A DNA stretch of 5,455 bases from CAZIWX01 sp964543125 (GTDB taxonomy: Bacteria > Fidelibacterota > UBA8477), in contig CAZIWX010000145.1 of the NCBI GenBank assembly GCA_964543125.1, positions 1-5,455 of the forward strand. Reading direction: 5' to 3'. Both the position numbers and the translations under genes were made by a program. Position 1 is the first letter of the stretch; the number at the start of each line of letters is the position of its first letter. Below the pieces are notes generated by a model. The model worked only from the letters and a program-made list of their open reading frames with translations, was not told the origin of the DNA and did no database searches. Positions 1 to 5,455 of this stretch are shown here, piece by piece.

Positions 1-46
1 CGGCGTTAAAAAGCATAACCAAATCAGACCAATTTTGTTAATACTC

Positions 47-1582
47 TTAATTGGATGCATGTGGTCCTCGTTTCAGAATAAACCACACGGTCATGCCCAG
101 CATCCCGCAAAGCATTAAGATGCCAAACCAATCACCCCACCGCGTGTAAAGCGTCAATGGATGTTTCAGAGGTGCGGCCACCACAAAATATCCGGCCTGA
201 TTCAGTGGAATACTGTGCGAGATAACCCCATCCGGTCGAATATACGCGGAAATGCCGGTTTGAGCGCTTCGAACAATGGGAATTCGGTGTTCGATAGCGC
301 GTAAACGCGCGACTGCCAAATGTTGGTAGGGTCCGATTGAGCGCCCCAACCAACCATCGTTGGTGATGATGGACATTACCTGAGCACCGTTTTTAACAAA
401 CCTGCGAAAAAGCACCGGATCGCTCGATTCATAGCAAATTGTGGTTCCCATTTTCACCAGCTCACCGTCCTGACCCATTTGAAAAACGCTGCTCTTTGTC
501 CCGGAAGTGAAATTGGCCTGACCGAAATTAAGTATTTTCAGTTGCGGAAAAACATCCACCAGCGGTAGTCTTTCGGCGAAAGGGACCAAATGCTGTTTAT
601 GATAAATATGCACCTCCGCGGCGGGTGTAAAGAAAAAGGCTGAATTAAAAATGGCGAGTTCAGCACCGCGCCGCTCGTGATGTAACGATCCGGTCAGAAT
701 GGAAATCCGATGTTTAATGGCGTAGTTCTGAATTCGGTTGAATAATGCAGGATAATACATGAGATAGGCTGGTACCGCGGTCTCCGGCCAAACGATAATC
801 CGGGCGCCTGCAACGCGGGATTGATCGGTCTTAAGAAGCAAATTATCCACTTGCTGCAATTTTTTATCGCGCGCCCATTTACCTATCGGATCAACATTGG
901 ATTGAATAACACCAATTTTAATGGTGGGACTTGGTAGCCGATCAACCATCCACATGCGCAGACCACCATAACCGAACGAAACCGCAATGAACAGAGCCAG
1001 GCCTATCCAGGCTTTTAATTGTGTTTTTCCGGGCCATTCTCTAAATTCTATCTCGTAAATAGCCGCGTTGATGAGCATCACCCAAAAACTGATCAGATAA
1101 ATCCCGCCCAACTCGGCTAACTGCTGGATGGGCAGAAACAAATATTGAGTCATGGCCAGGGACAACCAGGGGAAACCCATGAAACCCCAACTGAACAGAT
1201 ATTCCACCCCTACATACAAAACGGGTGCGATCCATACCACCCGCCGACCCAGGATGCGGCCTCCTCGTGCAATCAAATATCCATATAATCCAAAATACAG
1301 GGAGAGGTATAAAACCGTTCCGGCCATGGATGAGCCGGCAACCCACAGATTCGTACCGCGATTATTGGCTATCCAATTAAGAGTACCCAGCGTGTAGATC
1401 AGTCCAGTAATATAGCCTAGCCGAAAACCGTGCTGCCAGTGGGTCCGTTCCAGTGCAACCCAAAGTGGTATCCAGGCAAACCAGGCCAGAAACGACAGGC
1501 TGAATGGCGGAAAACTGAGGGTTAGCAGAACCCCGGTTAATACGGCCAGAGATTGTGGAGCACAAGGACGGGCAATTTTCAT
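47..1582 (-). CDS. lnt: Apolipoprotein N-acyltransferase
   Basis: A 511-residue integral inner-membrane enzyme catalysing the last step of bacterial lipoprotein maturation: it moves an acyl chain from a phospholipid to the amino group of the diacylglyceryl-cysteine of apolipoproteins. About seven hydrophobic segments fill residues 10-208 (roughly 11-30, 31-45, 54-70, 87-106, 115-133, 155-175, 190-208). They are followed by a periplasmic nitrilase-like domain (about 221-470) and a final membrane helix at 484-503. The catalytic triad is visible: Glu267 in IVWPETAVP, Lys329 in IYHKQHLVPFAE, and Cys383 in TICYES. Glu337 in PFAE and Glu385 after CysTyr match other conserved acidic positions. Length equals the E. 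coli enzyme within a residue or so. The ATG at 1582 overlaps the ruvX stop and has only a weak GAG eight bases upstream, so translation is probably coupled. The TAA at 47-49 leaves 46 bp of unassigned sequence before the window edge. Confidence 0.96.
   Translation of the reverse strand: MKIARPCAPQSLAVLTGVLLTLSFPPFSLSFLAWFAWIPLWVALERTHWQHGFRLGYITGLIYTLGTLNWIANNRGTNLWVAGSSMAGTVLYLSLYFGLYGYLIARGGRILGRRVVWIAPVLYVGVEYLFSWGFMGFPWLSLAMTQYLFLPIQQLAELGGIYLISFWVMLINAAIYEIEFREWPGKTQLKAWIGLALFIAVSFGYGGLRMWMVDRLPSPTIKIGVIQSNVDPIGKWARDKKLQQVDNLLLKTDQSRVAGARIIVWPETAVPAYLMYYPALFNRIQNYAIKHRISILTGSLHHERRGAELAIFNSAFFFTPAAEVHIYHKQHLVPFAERLPLVDVFPQLKILNFGQANFTSGTKSSVFQMGQDGELVKMGTTICYESSDPVLFRRFVKNGAQVMSIITNDGWLGRSIGPYQHLAVARLRAIEHRIPIVRSAQTGISAYIRPDGVISHSIPLNQAGYFVVAAPLKHPLTLYTRWGDWFGILMLCGMLGMTVWFILKRGPHASN
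1579..1582 (-). other. ATGA stop/start overlap joining ruvX and lnt
   Basis: The minus strand reads ATGA: ATG (1582-1580) starts lnt and TGA (1581-1579) ends ruvX. With only a weak Shine-Dalgarno match before lnt, this arrangement points to termination-reinitiation coupling and to both genes sharing one mRNA. Confidence 0.85.
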
Positions 1583-1998
1583 ACTTGGTTCTCAGCTAAA
1601 TATTGTTCCAAAATGACCGCCGCGGCAATCCGGTCAATGGCGCCTTTATCAGCTCCAATTTTTTTATGCATGGCATGCAATTTCCGTTCAGCTTCAACTG
1701 AAGAGAAACTTTCATCCACCTCATGGATTGGTAGATCAACGTTTGCGGTGAGCAGTTCAACGAACGCCCTGACACGTTTAGTTTGAGCAGAATCCTGACC
1801 ACGAGTATTAACTGGCACGCCAATAACTATTTCCGTAACTAACTGATCTTCAATCACTTTCAGTAATTGTCTTAAAGCGTCATAATCATTCTTAACGACT
1901 AATGTTTGATAGGGACTGGCGATGATCCGGAGCGGGTCGGTAAGTGCTAAACCTACACGCCGTCCGCCCGGATCAATCGCCAGTATCCGGCCTTGCAT
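1579..1998 (-). CDS. ruvX: RuvX/YqgF family putative Holliday junction resolvase / pre-16S rRNA nuclease
   Basis: A 139-residue cytoplasmic RNase H-fold protein. The family has been linked both to Holliday junction resolution and to processing of the 16S rRNA 5' end. The latter has direct experimental support in E. coli, so the resolvase name is partly historical. The acidic triad expected of the fold is present: Asp9 in ILAIDPGGRRVGLALTD, Glu96 in VDESFSSVEAERKL, and Asp122 in KGAIDRIAAAVIL. The motif IVIGVPVNTRGQDSAQT (57-73) matches the family VGLPLxxDG loop in altered form. The usual Arg after Asp-Glu (DER) is Ser97 here. Length is normal for the family. The ATG at 1998 has a good AAAGGA site seven bases upstream and begins 27 bp after the HU/IHF stop. 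The TGA stop overlaps the lnt ATG. Confidence 0.94.
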   Translation of the reverse strand: MQGRILAIDPGGRRVGLALTDPLRIIASPYQTLVVKNDYDALRQLLKVIEDQLVTEIVIGVPVNTRGQDSAQTKRVRAFVELLTANVDLPIHEVDESFSSVEAERKLHAMHKKIGADKGAIDRIAAAVILEQYLAENQV

Positions 1999-2005
1999 CG
2001 GTTTG

Positions 2006-2011
2006 TCCTTT
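2006..2011 (-). promoter_or_regulatory. Shine-Dalgarno site of ruvX
   Basis: AAAGGA on the minus strand ends seven bases before the ATG at 1998, which is close to ideal spacing and fixes that start. The site forms the right arm of a small inverted repeat (TCCTT-CA-AAGGA on the minus strand, plus coordinates 2006-2017) that could pair with it in the mRNA. Confidence 0.65.
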
Positions 2012-2025
2012 GAAGGAAAATCTAT

Positions 2026-2334
2026 TTATTTACGGGGTTTTTTGAGCACTTCGCGTAGGAGCTTACCCGGTTTGAAATGCGTCTTTTTCCGCGGGGGCAC
2101 ATAGATTTCTTCATTAGTGCGGGGATTTCGTGCGCGGGGTTTGGCTTTGGTGGGTTTAACTTCAAAGACGCCAAAATTACGAATTTCAATTCGTATTTCT
2201 GCTTCATCGCTGCTCATTAACTCACGGAGCACGGTGAACACACGGTCAACAACTTCTTCCACACCTGCCAGCTTCTGGCCAACTTTATCAGCGGTCAGTT
2301 TTGCAACGTCCTTTTTTGTGTAAGTGATTGCCAT
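2026..2334 (-). CDS. HU/IHF-family nucleoid DNA-binding protein
   Basis: A small basic protein of 102 residues that should dimerise, bind DNA in the minor groove and bend it, shaping the nucleoid and assisting replication, recombination and transcription. The N-terminal helices (about 6-40, starting TKKDVAKLTADKV) form the dimer body. Next come the strand EIRIEIRNFGVFEV (45-59), the flexible arm with the RNP tip (69-71, Pro71 in the place of the intercalating proline) and the FKPGKLLREVL helix (87-97). A basic tail KKPRK ends the protein. The length is slightly above the usual 90-100 residues. Arm sequence alone does not separate HU from an IHF subunit, so I give no symbol. I chose the ATG at 2334 because the product then begins just before the first helix. 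An ATG at 2343 (adds MRK) is equally well placed for translation. The longer frame to 2391 overlaps the rel stop and is unlikely. The gene sits 40 bp after rel. Confidence 0.93.
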   Translation of the reverse strand: MAITYTKKDVAKLTADKVGQKLAGVEEVVDRVFTVLRELMSSDEAEIRIEIRNFGVFEVKPTKAKPRARNPRTNEEIYVPPRKKTHFKPGKLLREVLKKPRK

Positions 2335-2337
2335 TTT

Positions 2338-2353
2338 CCTCATTTCCTTCCTT
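2338..2353 (-). promoter_or_regulatory. Purine-rich ribosome binding region of the HU/IHF gene
   Basis: The minus strand carries AAGGAAGG (2346-2353) and GAGG (2338-2341) ahead of two in-frame ATGs. The first AAGG lies six bases before the ATG at 2343. GAGG lies only three bases, and GGAAGG eleven bases, before the ATG at 2334. The site shows strong initiation but does not settle which ATG is used. The two products differ by three residues. Confidence 0.6.
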
Positions 2354-2374
2354 TTTGATTCTATCAATATAGTC

Positions 2375-4528
2375 TTATTCACGTTCCACACTTATAACAC
2401 CGTCTACCATAAGCAGACGATTTCTGATTTTATCTAATTGTTTTACACCATCAACCTCCATTATGATCAGTCCCACAATGAGATCTTCTTCGGCTTTCAT
2501 GGTTAAGGTCTCAATGTTCACATCAAATGATGAAATGCGTTCAGTGACATCCCGCAGAAAATGTTTACGATCCTGAGCCATCACCTTGATCCGCACAAAA
2601 AATGTCTGATTATGTTCCCCACCCCACTGAACTTCGATCAGGCGCTCTTTTTCGGTAAGGTTCGGACCCACGGTATCACAGTTGGTGCGATGCACGGTGA
2701 CGCCCCGGCCGCGGGTGATGAATCCAATAATCGGATCACCGGGTATGGGATTACAACACTTCCCAAAACTGATCATCACATTGTCGATTCCAGCAATGAC
2801 CACGCCTTTGGTATTTCGCCGGGCACGACGAAAAAAACTTTCGTTGGCATCCTTTTGTACTTTGGGGGGTGTGAAAGACAAATCCGGATATAAGCGGGTT
2901 AAAATCGATGATATTGTCCGATGCCCGGCGCCCACGGCAGCCAACATTTTCCGCTCGGATTCATAACCGATATCACCGTATTTACCGCGGATCGTTTTTG
3001 CTTCCTTGGACATGCGTAGGCGTCTTAATTCACGCTCCAGAATATCCTGACCCAATTTCACACTGTGGTCGAATTCTTGAATTTTTGCCCACTTGCGGAT
3101 ATTTGTCTTGGCTTTGGATGTTTTTACAAATTTAAGCCACGCCGCATTTGGTGTTTGGTGGTCACTGGTGATGATCTCCAGGCTGTCACCACTTTTAAGA
3201 TTAGAACTGAGCGGGACAATTTTGCCATTTACCTTGGCGCCGATACAGTGAAGCCCTACCTGCGTGTGAATCTCGAAAGCGAAGTCGATCGGGGTAGCAC
3301 CCAGGGGCAGGATCCGCACATCTCCCTTGGGTGTAAAAACAAATATTTCATTCTTGTATAAATCGATTTTAAGCAGATCCATAAACTGATGACTGGTCGT
3401 GCTATCCTCATACTGGAGGATTTCCACAAGATTGCGCAGCCAACTCACATGGGCATCTAAATCATCCTGATGATGCTGACTGCTGCCGTTGCTTTCCTTG
3501 TAACGCCAGTGCGCGGCAACACCTTCTTCCGCGGTTTCATCCATTTCATCCGTTCGAATTTGAACTTCCACCGGGCGGCCACCGGGGCCGATGACAGTAG
3601 TGTGCAGGCTTTGATAACCATTGGCTTTGGGAGTGGCGATAAAATCTTTAAATCGCGCCTGAATAGGTGGGTAAAAGGAGTGTACAAAGCCCAATACCGT
3701 GTAGCAGTCTTCCATTTTATCCACGATCATTCGAATCGCGAAAATATCGTAAATGTCCTGCAAGGGCCGTTTTTGATCCACCATTTTCCGGTGAATCGAT
3801 GAATAATTTTTAAACCGGCTTTTGTACTCGGTCTTAATTCCGGTGCCTTCGATACGTTCCCGCACCGGAACCAGGAATTTTTTAATGTAGGACTCGAACT
3901 CACTTTGCCGCTTTGGAATGATTTTGGAGAGGTTCTGGTAAGCTTTCGGCTCCAATACTTTGAATACGAGGTCATCCATTTCCGACCGCAGGCGATACAT
4001 CCCCAGCCGGTGTGCCAGCGGTGCGTAAACATCGCGTGTTTCCCGGGCAATCCGCCGTGCTTTCACATCCGGTAAATGTTCAATGGTGCGCATATTATGC
4101 AGCCGATCGGCGAATTTGATGATGATCGTCCGAATGTCTTCAGCCACCGAGAGCAGCATTTTTCTAAAATTAACCGCCTGCTTGTCTTCTTCGCTCCGAA
4201 ATTTTATATCAGACAGCTTGGTGACCCCATCCACCAGATTAGCCACCTCCTCGCCGAAAGCCGCCTCCACATCACTCATGGTAAATCCGGTGTCTTCCAC
4301 GACATCATGTAAGAGGGCTGCCGCAATGGTTATGCTATCCAAATGCATTTCAGCGAGAATCGCAGCCACATTGACACAGTGGGTGAAATAGGGTTCGCCT
4401 GATTTACGCATCTGCCCCTGGTGAGCGGTTTTAGCAAATTCGTAGGCTTTGAACAGGAGTTCTTCATCCGGTTGATTGTGTACATTGACCTGCATCAGAT
4501 CGATGATGCGCTGAAAATCAGCCGGCAT
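2375..4528 (-). CDS. rel: Bifunctional (p)ppGpp synthetase/hydrolase (long RelA/SpoT homologue, Rel)
   Basis: A cytoplasmic stringent-response enzyme that makes (p)ppGpp from ATP and GTP/GDP and also hydrolyses it. Counted from the ATG at 4528 (717 aa), the HD hydrolase domain has Arg41, His50, His74-Asp75, Glu78-Asp79 and the ADRLHNMRT box with Asp141 and Asn145. The synthetase domain follows with Asp261, RFKD at 292-295, YQSLH near 305-309, Glu321 in EVQIRT, and GVAAHW. RFKD is the RXKD form known from bifunctional enzymes, not the acidic EXDD form of RelA. After these come a TGS domain (about 390-450), a helical region, the conserved-cysteine region (Cys591, Cys592, His613, Cys617) and a C-terminal ACT domain (about 640-717). 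Both active sites look intact. These positions run two to three residues below the S. equisimilis Rel numbering I recall, which supports the ATG. A TTG at 4576, abutting the dnaB stop, would add 16 residues but has no visible ribosome binding site. Confidence 0.97.
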   Translation of the reverse strand: MPADFQRIIDLMQVNVHNQPDEELLFKAYEFAKTAHQGQMRKSGEPYFTHCVNVAAILAEMHLDSITIAAALLHDVVEDTGFTMSDVEAAFGEEVANLVDGVTKLSDIKFRSEEDKQAVNFRKMLLSVAEDIRTIIIKFADRLHNMRTIEHLPDVKARRIARETRDVYAPLAHRLGMYRLRSEMDDLVFKVLEPKAYQNLSKIIPKRQSEFESYIKKFLVPVRERIEGTGIKTEYKSRFKNYSSIHRKMVDQKRPLQDIYDIFAIRMIVDKMEDCYTVLGFVHSFYPPIQARFKDFIATPKANGYQSLHTTVIGPGGRPVEVQIRTDEMDETAEEGVAAHWRYKESNGSSQHHQDDLDAHVSWLRNLVEILQYEDSTTSHQFMDLLKIDLYKNEIFVFTPKGDVRILPLGATPIDFAFEIHTQVGLHCIGAKVNGKIVPLSSNLKSGDSLEIITSDHQTPNAAWLKFVKTSKAKTNIRKWAKIQEFDHSVKLGQDILERELRRLRMSKEAKTIRGKYGDIGYESERKMLAAVGAGHRTISSILTRLYPDLSFTPPKVQKDANESFFRRARRNTKGVVIAGIDNVMISFGKCCNPIPGDPIIGFITRGRGVTVHRTNCDTVGPNLTEKERLIEVQWGGEHNQTFFVRIKVMAQDRKHFLRDVTERISSFDVNIETLTMKAEEDLIVGLIIMEVDGVKQLDKIRNRLLMVDGVISVERE

Positions 4529-4530
4529 TT

Positions 4531-4535
4531 TCTCC
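4531..4535 (-). promoter_or_regulatory. Possible ribosome binding site for rel ATG start
   Basis: The minus strand reads GGAGA here, with GGAG ending three bases before the ATG at 4528. The spacing is shorter than ideal. It is still better than anything upstream of the competing TTG at 4576, where the preceding dnaB coding sequence shows no purine-rich Shine-Dalgarno match. I use it as supporting evidence only for the ATG. Confidence 0.4.
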
Positions 4536-4576
4536 GAGGCGGTGCGTCGAAATTTATTTATTATACCTGTAACCAA

Positions 4577-5455
4577 TTAAAAGGGAACCGCGCTTTTCTG
4601 AGCTTCGGGGGGGATATAACTGGGCATATCCTCGAAAGCCGCATATTTATCAACGAAGGTCAATTTGACAGACCCGGTGGGGCCGTTGCGGTGTTTCCCG
4701 ATAATAATTTCCGCAATCCCCTCTTGGGAATTGCCCTCATCATCGGTGAGATTGTATTTCTCGGGACGGTAAATGAAAGTGACCACATCCGCATCCTGCT
4801 CCAGTGAACCGGACTCACGTAAATCCGAGAGGAGCGGCCGTTTATCGGTACGGGATTCCACCGCCCGGGAAAGCTGGGAAAGTGCCAGCACCGGGATGTC
4901 AAGTTCTTTGGCCAGGGCCTTGAGTGATCGGCTGATCTGGGAGATTTCCTGTTGCCGATTTTCAATACCCCGTGGTCCCTGGATTAGCTGTAAATAATCA
5001 ACGATGAGCAGTTTTATATCGTGTTCGGCTTTCAGCCGGCGCGCTTTGGCCCGGATCTCCAAAACACCGAGGGATGCCGTATCATCCAGGTAAATCGGAG
5101 CATTCGCTAACCGTCCGGCGGCTTTGGAAAGCCGGCCCCATAAGTTGCTGGGTAATTTACCGGTGCGAACCAGGTGCATGTCCACTCGGGCTTCACTACA
5201 CAATAATCGCATAGCTAACTGGTAAGATGCCATTTCCAGGCTGAAGATACCAACCGCCATGCTGTGCTTAACGGCCGCATTTCGGGCAATGGACAACGCA
5301 AATGAAGTTTTGCCCATGTAGGGCCGGCCGGCCAAAATGATCAGGTCGGAAGTTTGAAAACCGGAAGTAAGTTCGTCATACCGCGATAAGCCCGAAGGGG
5401 TGGCGGGTACCGTGCCCGGCGACGGGTGGGATTTTGTCAGTTCGGAAGAGTGACG
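4577..5455 (-). CDS. dnaB: Replicative DNA helicase DnaB, C-terminal part (5' end outside window)
   Basis: This is the C-terminal 292 residues of the hexameric helicase that unwinds DNA ahead of the replication fork and loads primase. The frame is open to the window edge, so the N-terminal primase-binding domain and the start lie beyond 5455. Numbering from the first codon at 5455, the RecA-like domain shows Walker A GRPYMGKTS at 43-51, the FSLEM motif with the catalytic Glu at 74, Walker B LLIVDYLQL with Asp153, the SQLSR sensor with Gln194, the DLRESGSLEQDAD motif at 211-223, and the KHRNGPTG arginine finger with Arg256. All core catalytic motifs are intact and no intein interrupts them. 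An in-frame methionine-like start at 5335 is really an internal TTG inside the conserved DLIILAGRP strand, so it is not the gene start. The stop TAA at 4577-4579 lies immediately before rel. The family assignment is near certain. Confidence 0.97.
   Translation of the reverse strand, partial: RHSSELTKSHPSPGTVPATPSGLSRYDELTSGFQTSDLIILAGRPYMGKTSFALSIARNAAVKHSMAVGIFSLEMASYQLAMRLLCSEARVDMHLVRTGKLPSNLWGRLSKAAGRLANAPIYLDDTASLGVLEIRAKARRLKAEHDIKLLIVDYLQLIQGPRGIENRQQEISQISRSLKALAKELDIPVLALSQLSRAVESRTDKRPLLSDLRESGSLEQDADVVTFIYRPEKYNLTDDEGNSQEGIAEIIIGKHRNGPTGSVKLTFVDKYAAFEDMPSYIPPEAQKSAVPF

Noticed and set aside
8..39. Possible terminator after lnt: imperfect AT-rich stem (arms 17-24 and 32-39, one mismatch) followed on the minus strand by five U at 8-12
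   Set aside because: The stem is weak, has a mismatch, and the U-run begins four bases after it. The window ends too soon to judge whether transcription continues.
1041..1346. Minus-strand alternative frame of 101 codons inside lnt
   Set aside because: It overlaps the Lnt membrane domain in another frame. The Lnt frame carries the conserved residues and this one carries none.
2335..2391. HU/IHF start at 2391 giving a 121-residue protein
   Set aside because: It would overlap the end of rel, add 19 residues outside the family fold, and ignore the strong ribosome binding region at 2338-2353.
2335..2400. Internal promoter for the HU/IHF gene with a TATATT or TAGAAT -10 box
   Set aside because: AT-rich hexamers are present, but no -35 resembling TTGACA lies at 16-18 bases upstream, so there is no support beyond base composition.
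3470..3802. Plus-strand open frame of 110 codons inside rel
   Set aside because: It is antisense to the conserved Rel synthetase domain, has no recognisable protein features, and is a shadow.
4421..4807. Plus-strand open frame of 128 codons across the dnaB/rel junction
   Set aside because: It is wholly antisense to conserved dnaB and rel coding sequence and resembles no family. It is best explained as a shadow frame.
5303..5329. Intein in DnaB
   Set aside because: DnaB is a known intein host, but the Walker A, Walker B and later motifs here are continuous at normal spacing. Only the unseen N-terminal part remains untested.
5333..5335. Start of the helicase gene at 5335
   Set aside because: The codon is TTG inside the conserved strand before Walker A. 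The frame stays open to 5455 and encodes recognisable DnaB sequence (LSRYDELTSGFQTSDLII).

Overview
The window is a tightly packed block of bacterial housekeeping genes, all read from the minus strand. Transcription enters at the right edge (5455) and runs leftward through dnaB (3' part only), rel, a HU/IHF-family DNA-binding protein gene, ruvX and lnt. No gene on the plus strand is credible. The long plus-strand open frames lie antisense to conserved coding sequence and resemble no known family.

The organism is a bacterium with an outer membrane, because it carries a full-length Lnt with its catalytic Glu, Lys and Cys in place. Base composition looks moderate, near half G+C by eye. A single Rel protein with an RFKD motif, rather than separate RelA and SpoT, argues against a typical gammaproteobacterium. 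The order helicase, Rel, HU/IHF, RuvX, Lnt brings to mind FCB-type lineages such as the Calditrichota/KSB1 area, but that is a weak inference from memory and no taxon marker is present.

Layout from right to left: 4577-5455 is the C-terminal RecA-like domain of the replicative helicase. 2375-4528 is a bifunctional (p)ppGpp synthetase/hydrolase, which could instead start at a TTG at 4576 directly abutting the dnaB stop. 2026-2334 is a small basic HU/IHF-type protein. 1579-1998 is RuvX/YqgF. 47-1582 is apolipoprotein N-acyltransferase, whose ATG overlaps the ruvX stop in an ATGA tetranucleotide. The gaps are about 48 bp (dnaB to rel ATG), 40 bp (rel to HU/IHF) and 27 bp (HU/IHF to ruvX), and none contains a convincing terminator or promoter. 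The five genes are therefore probably one transcription unit, or part of a longer one.

Together the genes join replication-fork progression (DnaB), growth-rate signalling (Rel), nucleoid architecture (HU/IHF), nucleic-acid maintenance (RuvX) and envelope lipoprotein maturation (Lnt). I found no mobile element, CRISPR array, RNA gene or undescribed system. The findings below are modest: start-site choices, small inverted repeats and a few unusual residues in otherwise conserved motifs.
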